A stretch of 64,000 nt of DNA, taken from assembly GCA_003244185.1 (NCBI GenBank), contig QHBT01000018.1, positions 1-64,000 on the forward strand, written 5' to 3'. Source of the stretch: Candidatus Dormiibacter spiritus. GTDB taxonomy: Bacteria; Chloroflexota; Dormibacteria; Dormibacterales; Dormibacteraceae. This document shows positions 52,715 through 60,779 of this stretch, piece by piece. The translations under genes were made by a program, and so were the position numbers. Each line of letters starts with the position of its first letter. Within the stretch, counting starts at the first letter, position 1. Under the pieces are notes generated by a model that saw nothing but the letters and a program-made list of their open reading frames with translations, did not search any database and was not told where the DNA came from.

Positions 52715-53084
52715 CCTTGCGACCACCACCCACCTCACCGGGGCGCTGGGCAGGCGGACCCCGCTGGTCGCCTTCAACGCACGCCTCAAGGCCAGGCCCC
52801 CTCAGCCCGAAGCACCCACTCACTACAGGGTCCGTCAGGATCGCATCGATGCCAAGGGCAAGGTCACTCTGCGCTACCTCGGCAAGCTGCGCCACATTGC
52901 GGTCGGCGCCGCCCACCGCAACCGTAAAGTCCTCCTCCTGGTCGCCGGCCCCGAGGTCCGGGTCGTAACGACCGATGGCGCCCTGCTTCGTCGACTCACC
53001 CTCGACCCGAATCGGAACTATCAGCCACTCGAAGGCCGCTGGCCTGTGCACAATGTCTTGCGACAAGTGTCAACGATGTCCTGA
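52715..53084 (+). pseudogene. C-terminal remnant of an IS481-type transposase
   Basis: The frame resembles the end of IS481-family transposases of high-GC bacteria: HLTGALGRRTPLVAFNARLKARP, THYRVRQDRIDAKGKVTLRYLGKLRHIAVG and LTLDPNRNYQPL. The catalytic DDE core is missing; the sequence joins directly onto the arsR promoter region, so the 5' two thirds were lost. It ends at TGA 53082-53084 within a repeated TCAACGATG sequence typical of such element ends. Confidence 0.8.
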
Positions 53085-53115
53085 GACATGACAGTGGCGG
53101 GGCATCGTTGACACT
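53066..53115. repeat. Inverted repeat at the end of the IS remnant
   Basis: Thirteen bases AGTGTCAACGATG (53066-53078) are repeated inverted as CATCGTTGACACT (53103-53115) with 24 bases between. It overlaps the last codons of the transposase remnant. It may be an IS terminal structure or a terminator without a T-run. Confidence 0.55.
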
Positions 53116-53673
53116 CTTCGAACTCGTCTGGGATCGCCAGCGGCGACTTGAGATCGACGCTGCAGGGGCTTGGGCCTTCCGCCGAGCAGCCGACAGGTCA
53201 TAGTCCGTCCTTGATCAGGAGCGGGAAGCTCCCAGGTTAGTAATTGGTCGGGGGCCAAGCGCGTTCGGGCGGTCACGCACCTGGGGCAAGACTGAGATGT
53301 GGGCAGCGTTGAAATGCAGGCGGCGGCCGGAGAAAGGTCGCGGGCTCGACGGTGGCAGGAGACCGAACTGAGGAGCCACACCGCCGGCGGTCCTGCCCTC
53401 GCTCCCAGTGGGATGGGTACTGGAAACTGGTCACTCGGCCCTCTTCGAGGTGGGCGTAGTGTCGTATTCACCGGGGTTGCGATAGCGAAGGTCGCGGATG
53501 ATTGACTTGGCACTCGGGCAAGTGATGGCCGACCCTGACTTCGCAGAGAACGGCACGCCGCTGATAGAAATCTGCCCAAAGGAAGTAGTCGCCTTAGTGG
53601 GTTCGATTCCGATCCACCCCGCCAGACCGCTAGTCTTCAGCTGTTGTCCAACCGATAGTCAGGAGGCGGAGCC
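53116..53673. other. Intergenic stretch upstream of trpB2, no supported gene
   Basis: No frame here has family resemblance; two plus-strand frames of 65-68 codons (53299-53505, 53498-53695) look accidental. The first part continues the IS-associated sequence. TTGACT near 53508 could be a -35 region for trpB2. A stretch near 53617-53645 resembles the 3' end of a tRNA (GGTTCGATTCC and CGCCA) but does not fold as one. Confidence 0.4.
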
Positions 53674-55041
53674 ATGGTCAAGAAGATCCTGCTAGCCGAG
53701 AGCGACATCCCGGAGCGCTGGTACAACATCCTGCCCGACCTTCCGGGCCCCCCCGCACCGTATCTGCACCCGGGGACACTGCAGCCGATGGGCCCCGCCG
53801 ACCTGGCGCCGATCTTCCCGCAGGCGATCGTCGCCCAGGAGGTTTCGGCCGAGCCCTGGATCGAGATCCCCGACCAGGTCCGTGACGTCTACCGGATCTG
53901 GCGCCCGAGCCCCGTCTACCGCGCCGAACGCCTGGAGAAGGCGCTGGACACGCCCGCTCGGATCTACTTCAAGTACGAGGGCGTCTCGCCGGCCGGCTCC
54001 CACAAGCCAAACACCGCCGTTCCGCAGGCCTACTACAACGCGCAGGAGGGCGTGAAGCGCCTGACCACCGAGACGGGCGCCGGGCAGTGGGGCTCGGCGC
54101 TGGCCTTTGCGGGTGCGCTCTTCAACCTCGAGGTGACCGTTTACATGGTCAAGGTCTCGTACGAGCAGAAACCCTACCGACGAGCCATGATGGAGGCCTG
54201 GGGTGCAACGGTGCATGCGTCGCCCACGGACCTCACCAATGCCGGGCGCGGCATCCTCGAGCAGGATCCGGACTCCCCTGGCAGCCTAGGCATCGCGATC
54301 TCCGAGGCGGTCGAGGACGCCGCCACCCATGACGATGCCAAGTACTCGCTGGGTTCGGTGGTCAATCACGTCCTGCTCCACCAGACGGTCATCGGCCTGG
54401 AGGCCAAGAAGCAGATGGAGATGGCGGGGGAGTACCCCGACGTGGTCATCGCGTGCGTCGGCGGCGGGTCCAACTTCGCAGGCCTGACCTACCCGTTCAT
54501 CGGTGACCGCCTCAAGGGCGAGCGGTCGAAGACGCGTTTCATCGCCGCCGAGCCCGCCGCCTGCCCCACCCTGACGCGGGGCGCCTACGCCTACGACTTC
54601 GGAGACGCGGTGGGCCTGGGCCCGGTCGTCAAGATGTTCACCCTCGGCCACAGCTTCGTGCCCGATCGCATCCACTCCGGCGGCCTCCGCTACCACGGCG
54701 ACGCGCCCTCCCTGTGCACGCTGGTCGATCAGGGCATCGTCGAGGGCCGCGCCTACAAGCAGAACGAATGCTTCGCCGAGGCCGTGCGTTTCGCGCGCTC
54801 CGAGGGCTTCCTGCCGGCGCCTGAGGCCGCGCACGCGCTGCGGGCGGTGGCGCAAGAGGCCGCTGCCGCGCGGGAGGCGGGTGAGCCGCGGACGATACTC
54901 TTCGGCTTCTCCGGCCATGGCCATTTCGACATGTCGGCCTACGACGCCTACTTCGCCGGCAAGCTGGAGGACGTGGAGCTGTCGCAGTCGCGGATCGACG
55001 CCGCCATTGAGGAGCTGCCGAGAATCCCAGCCGGGGTCTGA
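53674..55041 (+). CDS. trpB2: TrpB2-type PLP-dependent tryptophan synthase beta-like protein
   Basis: A 455-residue TrpB2 (TIGR01415 type), starting at ATG 53674 after AGGAGGCGGAGCC. The PLP lysine is in [17 protein letters not shown], the Glu/Gly region is [20 protein letters not shown], and the phosphate loop is [15 protein letters not shown]. TrpB2 proteins have the long N-terminal extension seen here ([12 protein letters not shown]) and can work without TrpA or with a special TrpA. No trp gene is adjacent; the gene stands alone next to an IS remnant, so transfer is possible, though its codon use is ordinary. Confidence 0.95.
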   Translation: MVKKILLAESDIPERWYNILPDLPGPPAPYLHPGTLQPMGPADLAPIFPQAIVAQEVSAEPWIEIPDQVRDVYRIWRPSPVYRAERLEKALDTPARIYFKYEGVSPAGSHKPNTAVPQAYYNAQEGVKRLTTETGAGQWGSALAFAGALFNLEVTVYMVKVSYEQKPYRRAMMEAWGATVHASPTDLTNAGRGILEQDPDSPGSLGIAISEAVEDAATHDDAKYSLGSVVNHVLLHQTVIGLEAKKQMEMAGEYPDVVIACVGGGSNFAGLTYPFIGDRLKGERSKTRFIAAEPAACPTLTRGAYAYDFGDAVGLGPVVKMFTLGHSFVPDRIHSGGLRYHGDAPSLCTLVDQGIVEGRAYKQNECFAEAVRFARSEGFLPAPEAAHALRAVAQEAAAAREAGEPRTILFGFSGHGHFDMSAYDAYFAGKLEDVELSQSRIDAAIEELPRIPAGV

Positions 55042-55223
55042 AGCCGCATTGGCGGAATGGCGAGAAAAGGGGTCATCGGCCTGGGCATGGTAACCCTTTA
55101 CCGCCTCGAAAAGAGGCACGTCATCGGCAGAACGATGCCAGCAAGGCGACCACCCGCCGGCGGCTGGCATCGGCGCGCCCGCTATGGGGCCCTAATCGGT
55201 CAATCCACTGAGGTGTGCTGATC

Positions 55224-55421
55224 ATGGTCGGCCAACATATGAGTCCCGCGCGTCTCGCCCTCGTCTTGGCCGCTGTTGTTGTCGTGGGGTGTGCTTGCTT
55301 AATCGCCGGTAGCGTAGCCGGCTTCCTGCCACGTGTTGCTGCTGTGACAGCGGCGACTGCACTGGTGGGGTACTTTATCGTATACGGAGTGCTGTACTAC
55401 CTTCGCTTCCTGCGTGGTTAA
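55224..55421 (+). CDS. Small two-segment membrane protein
   Basis: From ATG 55224 (GAGGTG eight bases upstream) the protein has 65 residues with two hydrophobic segments (LALVLAAVVVVGCACLIAGSVAGF and VTAATALVGYFIVYGVLYYL). A GTG at 55215 would add three residues. No family recognised. It stands between trpB2 and the Rhs remnant. Confidence 0.5.
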   Translation: MVGQHMSPARLALVLAAVVVVGCACLIAGSVAGFLPRVAAVTAATALVGYFIVYGVLYYLRFLRG

Positions 55422-55617
55422 CTGGCCGCGAGCTGGGTCGCTCAAGATCCGTCTCGGCTTCGCGGCGCTTAACGGCGCGCTCCCGATCGCATTTTATGGC
55501 GCCGCCACGACTCTTGATCGGAGCCCGCCAGCCCGGTGAGCATCCGTCCGAATTTGTTCACGCCTGCGGAGGAAGGAGAGCCGCAACTGTGTCAACGCTA
55601 GCCCTCTATCGTCCGGT

Positions 55618-57024
55618 TTGGCTGCTTTCGAGAGCCACAAGCTCAGCGACCGCTCTGACCTCCAGGTCAACCTCGCCAACGGCAACCTGGTCATCCATGG
55701 CCAGGATCTCTCAATCCGCGGCTATGACGCCGGCAACAGCCTGACCGCACTCGCCGAGCCGGGCGGCAGCATCAGTGGCAGCGCCTGCGGGAGCAACCCC
55801 TGCTCCAGCTTCCAGTACAACAACAACGGCCAGCGCACCAAGAGCACCTTCCCCGGCGGCGCCACGCTGAACATCGGCTACGACAACGCCGGCAACGAGA
55901 CCTCGGTAGTCGGCAAGAGCTCCAGCTCGGCGGTGCTGACCAGCTTCAGCTAGACCTACAACGTCGGCACCAAGGACACCGCGCTGCGCAAGACAGTGAC
56001 CGAGTCCGACGCCGTCTTCAGCGGCACCAGCACCTATGTCTACGATGCCTTCAACCGGCTGACTTCGGCCCTCAACACCAAGATCGGCAATATCAACTTC
56101 GCATATGATGCCGCCGGCAACCGGACCTCAGACACCAACGGCTCCTACAGCTACAACGCCGCCGACCAGCTGACCGCCGCACCCGGAGTTTCAAGCTGGT
56201 CCTACGATGGGGCCGGGAACCTGACCGGCAACTCGAGCGGGGCGAGCATCAGCTACAACGACCAGAATCAGTCGACCTCGATCACTAACAGCGGCAGCAC
56301 GCTCTCCTCGCTCGCCTATGCCGATGTCGACCAGACCGAGCGGACCCAGGCCGGCAGCAGCAGCTATGCCTCCAGCCCGCTGGGCGCCCAGGTCGCCAAG
56401 TCGGGTGGCAGCTCGACCTACTACGTCCGCGACAATCAGGGCAACCTGATCGGCGAGCGCATCGGCGCCAACCGCTACTACTACCTGAAGGACGGCCTAG
56501 GCTCGACCGCGGCACTGATCAACGACTCGGGCTCGACCGTGGCCAACCGCTACAGCTACGGGCCCTATGGCAAGACTGTCTACAAGTCGGAGACGGTCAG
56601 CAACCCTTGGCAATTTGCCGGCGGCTATCTAGACTCCACTGGGCTGATCAAGTTCGGAACCAGGTACTACGACCCCATCGTGGGCCGCTGGACGCAACGG
56701 GATCCGATCGCCGGGTCGATCGGTAGCGCAGGAGCGATGAATCGGTACACATATGCTGGTGACGATCCGACCGATTATTTGGACCCGTTAGGCACGCAGG
56801 CATCCTACGACTACGACAGATTGGGAGCAGGCATGTCCTGGCTCTGGCCGGGCGCGATCATTGGTGCGGCAGCGGGAATTGTGGTCGGCTGCATTATCGG
56901 TGCCATAGTTGGCGCGGGTGTTACATGTATTGGCGGGGCAATGGAGGGATTCTTCGTGGGCGCTACCCTGGGAGCCTTTGCCGGCGTGACTTACGGATTC
57001 ATCACCGACCAAACGTTCCCGTGA
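55618..57024 (+). pseudogene. Rhs/YD-repeat protein, 5'-truncated and interrupted by an amber codon
   Basis: One frame runs from 55618 to 57024 with a single TAG at 55951-55953. Before it are SDRSDLQVNLANGNLVIHGQDLSI, typical of the Rhs N-terminal region, joined directly to late repeats, so most of the shell is deleted. After it come YD repeats (YVYDAFNRLTSA, FAYDAAGNRTSD, WSYDGAGNLTGN), the core end RYYDPIVGRWTQRDPI and DPTDYLDPLG. The TAG sits where Gln (SFS-Q-TYNVG) would fit, a C-to-T change from CAG. The 70-residue tip after DPLG is hydrophobic with glycine-zipper pattern (GAIIGAAAGIVVGCIIGAIVGA) and less GC-rich, like exchangeable toxin tips. Confidence 0.85.
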
Positions 57025-57344
57025 CAAATTTAATAGGCGTGGCCCTCCATGCAGTCTTCGCGCTCGCCTTATTGGGCACGGCGGCTTACATTTATCGTGG
57101 CCCGACTTCGGCTCATCACTTCGCATTCGAACCACTCTTCCGTCGCCTGCCTGGGGTGGTGCCTGCCTCAATACCTGTGTCGCTTGCGATCATGGCCATA
57201 GGCCTCTCGGAGATCTCATTCGGAGTCGCTCGGCAAGTCTTCCTCATAATTGGTTTTGTCATCATATGTGCCGGCGTCATCTCCCTTGTTTGGCATCCTG
57301 AATGGATGCTGCCGCAATGGCTGCAATCGAGGCGCCATGACTAG
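57021..57344 (+). CDS. Membrane protein coupled to the Rhs tip, candidate immunity protein
   Basis: GTG 57021 overlaps the Rhs stop (GTGA) and gives 107 residues with three membrane segments (IGVALHAVFALALLGTAAYI, VPASIPVSLAIMAIGLSEIS, VFLIIGFVIICAGVISLVW). No family recognised. Its position directly after a polymorphic Rhs tip is the standard place for the immunity gene, and a membrane protein would suit a membrane-active toxin. Base composition is lower in GC than the surroundings, as for the tip. The immunity role is inference. Confidence 0.6.
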   Translation: MTNLIGVALHAVFALALLGTAAYIYRGPTSAHHFAFEPLFRRLPGVVPASIPVSLAIMAIGLSEISFGVARQVFLIIGFVIICAGVISLVWHPEWMLPQWLQSRRHD

Positions 57345-57430
57345 GGATAGGATGCCGTTTGCGAGGGCTATCGTTGGCTGTGATCTTGGCCAATATCGAC
57401 GATGGATTCGTGGTTACTTGGCGCCGCCGA

Positions 57431-57633
57431 CCAGCGACCGCAGCTGACCAGGCCAGAGAAGGCGAACTCATGGCGGCGCTTCTTGGGCCTCTTGGCAAAG
57501 CGGTTGTCCAAGACCTCCTGCACCCGCTGCCAGAGTTCGCGAGAGATAAGCGGTTGGTATTTGCCCTTGTAGGTCCGGCCGCCATAGTCGAAGTCGCCGG
57601 TGTAGATCCGCTTGCGCAGGATCTTGCCGCTTC
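57431..57633 (-). pseudogene. Inverted middle fragment of a large serine recombinase
   Basis: The minus strand reads GKILRKRIYTGDFDYGGRTY, KYQPLISRELWQRVQEVLDN, then KRRHEFAFSGLVSCGR, the recombinase domain and the first half of the zinc ribbon of large serine recombinases. No catalytic N-terminal domain is present. The sense is opposite to the matching C-terminal part that begins seven bases further on, so an inversion split this gene. Confidence 0.8.
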
Positions 57634-57639
57634 GAGCCC

Positions 57640-58233
57640 CAGATTCTAAGTTGGGTCACCACTGCGCTGCGCCAGAGCCATCGGGACGAAAAGCGCTTCC
57701 ACGAGCAGTCGATCCGCCGCATCCAGGCCGAGCTCAGCAAGCTCGACACCCGACTCGAGGGGATCTACCTGGACAAGCTCGACGGCAAGATCAACCTGCC
57801 CTTCTACGAACGCAAGTCGGCCGAGTGGGAAGCTGAGCGCGAGCGCCTGATGTCCCTCATCAGCGGCCACCAGCGGGCGGAGAGCGCCTACTTCAAAGAA
57901 GGCGTCGACCTGCTCGAGCTGGCTTCACGTGCCCGCGAGCTGTTCCAAAGTCAGGAACCGGCCGAAAAACGAAAGCTCCTCAATTTCGTACTTTCGAACT
58001 CCTCCTGGAGAGAAGGCCGGCTCACCGCCAGCTACCGCAAACCCTTCGATTTGATCTCAGAAACGGCCATCGAGGCTGCCGAGCTGGCCCAGACCGAGCC
58101 CTTCACGGTGGACGATGGGGTGGTTTCTGAGAACTGGCGGAGCATCGTAGACACTTTTCGAACTCTGCTTGCTGACTCGCGGTCAGACCAGGCCTGCGGA
58201 GCCGGCCCAAGACAAGCGGCTATCCAAGCATGA
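57640..58233 (+). pseudogene. C-terminal fragment of a large serine recombinase
   Basis: The plus strand, open from about 57640, reads TALRQSHRDEKRFHEQSIRR, a coiled-coil (LSKLDTRLEGIYLDKLDGKI), FYERKSAEWEAERERLM, LLELASRARELFQ and EKRKLLNFVLSNSSW. This is the coiled-coil and C-terminal region of transposon-type serine recombinases. It has no start and no catalytic part. The frame passes a TAG-free path to TGA at 58231. It marks a former mobile element at the edge of the 58-64 kb cluster. Confidence 0.85.
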
Positions 58234-58876
58234 ACTTCGGCGCTTCACCGCTCGCGATGGTGGCCCTTGTTTCGAGGGCATGTGTCTTGCACAGCGGAAC
58301 GTCGATCGTCACGGCCTTGCCCCGAGGGTCAGTGTGAGTCAGGGTGACGAGTTCAGTCGCCCCAGCCTTACACCCGCTCTTCCGGCAAGAGTCGCCGATC
58401 CTGCCGTAAGTGAAGACAGTCGACTGATGCGGCCCGGGGCCCCAGCCGCCACCGCTCTCGGCCAGAAGCGGGAGCTGCGCCGCCAGCGGTGAGCGCACCC
58501 TGTCGAAGGCGTCCTCACCGACGAACCACTCTCGATTGAGGGTTATCGCATAGCCGGCGACGCTCAGACCGATGACCTTCCCATCCATCTCGAGACACTC
58601 AACGAGGACCGCGGCGAGCTGCTGTTCGAGCACCACTTCCTTGGTTACCCACTCGTGGATAGCATCGACTGGAAGCAGAAGACGCGTCCAGCCCTCTCCG
58701 CCGGCGCACCATGCCTCCACAGCCCGCCCGTACTCCTCGTTGATGGATCTCCCGGCGGTGCGAGCCCTGACCTCCATCTGCTGCTTATAGATGTGTGGCG
58801 TGCGGATAGTCACTCGCTCTCCCGTTGCATCCAGTACCCGCTCCCAGTCGTCGATGCCTTGCAACCGGATATTCAT
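58220..58876 (-). CDS. Unknown protein with N-terminal RHH-like part and Cys-rich C-terminus
   Basis: From ATG 58876 (GAGAGG six bases upstream) the protein has 218 residues. The first 60 resemble a ribbon-helix-helix domain (ATGERVTIRTPHIYKQQM then AGRSINEEYGRAVEAWC). The C-terminal part has CRKSGCKAG and later PLCKTHALE, a possible zinc site. I do not recognise the family. Upstream direct repeats of GCGTCACT spaced ten bases suit RHH binding and self-control. Its end overlaps the recombinase remnant by 14 bases. Confidence 0.6.
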   Translation of the reverse strand: MNIRLQGIDDWERVLDATGERVTIRTPHIYKQQMEVRARTAGRSINEEYGRAVEAWCAGGEGWTRLLLPVDAIHEWVTKEVVLEQQLAAVLVECLEMDGKVIGLSVAGYAITLNREWFVGEDAFDRVRSPLAAQLPLLAESGGGWGPGPHQSTVFTYGRIGDSCRKSGCKAGATELVTLTHTDPRGKAVTIDVPLCKTHALETRATIASGEAPKFMLG

Positions 58877-58893
58877 CCTTAACCTCTCTATAA

Positions 58894-58917
58894 GCGTCAC
58901 TCGGCGTCACTGACGCC
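58894..58917. promoter_or_regulatory. Direct and inverted repeats upstream of the RHH-like gene
   Basis: GCGTCACT occurs at 58894-58901 and 58904-58911, one helical turn apart, and the second copy is half of a perfect inverted repeat GGCGTC-ACT-GACGCC (58903-58917). The sites end 17 bases before the start codon of the minus-strand gene at 58876. Likely an operator; the binding protein is inferred to be the adjacent RHH-like product. Confidence 0.5.
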
Positions 58918-59152
58918 AGCTGCCACATCATACATCTCTGGACACGAACATGGACAGGCGCAGTAGCCCTGCGCGCTGCCCATACCGCGAGAGCAGCTCC
59001 GAGCGACCTTGCTGACCCACCCGCGCCGCCAATCCGACATGAGTCGGAGGTGGTTGTCTAGGATTGCGCAGTGCCACCACAGGGTCGAAGTCAGCGCTAT
59101 AATCAAGATCATCTACAGCCCGTTAGATAGACCCTCTAAGGAGGAACCCACG

Positions 59153-59479
59153 ATGAGCGGCAAGCCATCTGCCGAAGCGAAAGTTGCGTTACGTGACCTC
59201 GTTCGGGCGACAGCCCGACGCCGAGCTGTGATCACCTATCCGGAAGCTGCCGAAGCTCACCCGGAGCTTCCCAAGACAGGCACTCACATGGGGAAGGTGA
59301 TCGGCAACCTGCTCGCGGACATCAACAAGGACGAGGGGATACTGCTCTCTTGCGTGGTCGTGCAGAACGGGACGCTGCTACCTGGCCCAGGGTTCTACAC
59401 CCTGAAGGGAGCGCCGCGCACGCTCGACCGCTATTACGCTCTGCTGCGCAAAGTCTGGAAGAGGTATGGCTCCAACTGA
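59153..59479 (+). CDS. Small conserved-type hypothetical protein
   Basis: ATG 59153 after AAGGAGG gives 108 residues: an N-terminal helical part (AKVALRDLVRATARRRAVITYPEAAEA), then GTHMGKVIGNLLADINKDEG and LLSCVVVQNGTLLPGPGFYTL. The last part resembles a pattern (LLSAVVV...PGPGF) I associate with small unknown proteins of actinobacterial islands. A TATAAT hexamer at 59098-59103 could be the -10, giving a leader of about 45 bases. Function unknown. The 276 bases before it, shared with the divergent gene at 58876, hold no other gene. Confidence 0.7.
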   Translation: MSGKPSAEAKVALRDLVRATARRRAVITYPEAAEAHPELPKTGTHMGKVIGNLLADINKDEGILLSCVVVQNGTLLPGPGFYTLKGAPRTLDRYYALLRKVWKRYGSN

Positions 59480-59690
59480 CCGATGGCGATCTCGGTCTCG
59501 AGCTGGCCGGCGGCAAGCGACGGCCGGCCGACTCCTTGGGCAAGAGGTTTGCCCCTTGGTGCGCGAGTTCGCCTCGCCGAGGAGAGCGCGGCTTCGTGGA
59601 TAGTTCGAACTCTACTCGAATCTTCCAGACCGACCTTTGCGGCCAGACCGCCTATAGCATGGACTTCGCCTGATAATTCTCGCGCCTCCC

Positions 59691-59792
59691 ATGCCGCCTA
59701 CTGATCCCCAAACCGGCATCACCCCTTCGGACATGTTGCGAGCATTTGGGGAACCCTCGCGTCGCGATCCGGTGATCGGCTCGCCCAGCTGA
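59691..59792 (+). CDS. Possible 33-residue leader peptide or N-terminal part of the next protein
   Basis: ATG 59691 opens a frame (PPTDPQTGITPSDMLRAFGE...) that stops at TGA 59790-59792 in a CTGA overlap with the following frame. It may be a separate short peptide coupled to the next gene, or the true N-terminus of that protein lost by a one-base frameshift. No family support. Confidence 0.35.
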   Translation: MPPTDPQTGITPSDMLRAFGEPSRRDPVIGSPS

Positions 59793-60250
59793 TCAGCCCG
59801 AGACCGGGTGCGGCGCGGGAGGCGGCCGCCGCTGAGTTCTTCTACGGATTCGTATTTGTCGCTCTGCAGCATGTTGGCCACTCCCTCGATCAGCGGGGTT
59901 GGCCGGCCGACGGGCTGGATCGGGTTCTGCGCATGGTTGCCGGAGGATTGCTACATCACGCGATAACCGCGCCCGTGAAGGACGACGAGTATGAGCGCCT
60001 CCTGACGATCCATCTGGTGGCCTTTCAGGATCGGGCGGCGGAATATGTCACGATCCCGATGCTTCCTCAAAAAAGCAAGCCGCCGGCTGGAACCTTGGTC
60101 TGGGAACTTCCGAAGCGGGCTGTCGCGGCGGCCGGTGTCGGGGTAGACGGATCGGTCAGGTTGACTCTTCCGATCGCCGTCATTACCGAGCTGTCCGAGC
60201 TCCGCGCGCCGGCTTTCGCTGATATGTTCGCCGGAGCGATGCGACCCTAA
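59789..60250 (+). CDS. Unknown protein, CTG start or frameshifted N-terminus
   Basis: The frame is coherent from about 59740 but contains no ATG, GTG or TTG before 59933. Read from CTG 59789 it has 153 residues, beginning ISPRPGAAREAAAAEFFYGFVFVALQHVGHSL, with LTIHLVAFQDRAAEYVTIPML and TLVWELPKRAVAAAGV later. No family recognised. The first 48 residues would be lost with the ATG at 59933 although they look like protein. It converges on the minus-strand cluster 20 bases away. Confidence 0.5.
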   Translation: MISPRPGAAREAAAAEFFYGFVFVALQHVGHSLDQRGWPADGLDRVLRMVAGGLLHHAITAPVKDDEYERLLTIHLVAFQDRAAEYVTIPMLPQKSKPPAGTLVWELPKRAVAAAGVGVDGSVRLTLPIAVITELSELRAPAFADMFAGAMRP

Positions 60251-60270
60251 ATCGTCGATCGTGCGGCTAC

Positions 60271-60531
60271 TCACCGGTAAGCCGGAGACTCATCGCCGAA
60301 TACGATTCGCCAAAACCGAATAGCCTCCTCGTGGTCGCCGCGACCCTCGGCAGCCGTGGCCTTCTCACAGCGGTCATACGTCGCCGCGAAGCTGTCGATT
60401 ACCAGCTTGACTTCTCTTTCGGTGGTCGACGCGGCGAGGTCGGAGAGCCTGGAGAACTGATCGTCGGCGCTTGGGCCTCGCCCATCCTGAAAGCGAGCTG
60501 TCACGGCGCAGACAGGATCAGTACTTCTAAC
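60271..60531 (-). pseudogene. C-terminal remnant resembling a CD-NTase/SMODS-type nucleotidyltransferase
   Basis: The frame reads STDPVCAVTARFQDGRGPSA, FSRLSDLAA, then a helix and EAIRFWRIVFGDESPAY at the stop. CD-NTases of CBASS systems commonly end with a DP...N-type strand, a long helix and a final W-x2-hFGd-x-FP motif; this looks like that end without the catalytic part. Upstream residues in the same frame (to 60708) are Arg-rich and look out of frame. Identification is by pattern memory only. If right, a CBASS-like system has been here and decayed. Confidence 0.35.
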
Positions 60532-60589
60532 GGGTGCTTTCCGGAGCGTCGGTGATCGAGGTGCTTCAACGCCGGGTAGGGCGGAACAG

Positions 60590-60778
60590 TCAAGTCTTTG
60601 GCGGTCGCCGCTTGGCCTTCGCCCTGCCACGGGCCGACGTGGTTTTCCGCGATGTCTCCGGCTCCGCGATAGCGAGCGCCGCCGGAGCGTCTGGGGCCTG
60701 CGGCGCATTGGCCGACCTGCTCAGTTCTTCAACACCTTCAAGACTCGCGCCCACGACCTTCTCCGCAGGGCGCCACAC
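60590..60778 (-). CDS. Possible small basic protein
   Basis: GTG 60778 is one base after the stop of the membrane-anchored gene and opens a 62-residue frame (WRPAEKVVGASLEGVEELSR, then an Ala/Pro stretch and a Lys/Arg-rich end GRAKAKRRPPK). No family recognised. Close spacing suggests the operon continues, but coding is uncertain. Confidence 0.3.
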   Translation of the reverse strand: MWRPAEKVVGASLEGVEELSRSANAPQAPDAPAALAIAEPETSRKTTSARGRAKAKRRPPKT

Positions 60779-60779
60779 C

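Noticed and set aside
53617-53645. tRNA-like 3' end (GGTTCGATTCC followed by CGCCA)
   Set aside because: The T-stem does not pair and no D or anticodon arm can be drawn upstream at the right distance.
59483-59704. 73-codon plus-strand frame after the 59153 gene
   Set aside because: No ribosome site, Trp/Ser/Arg-rich composition and no family resemblance.
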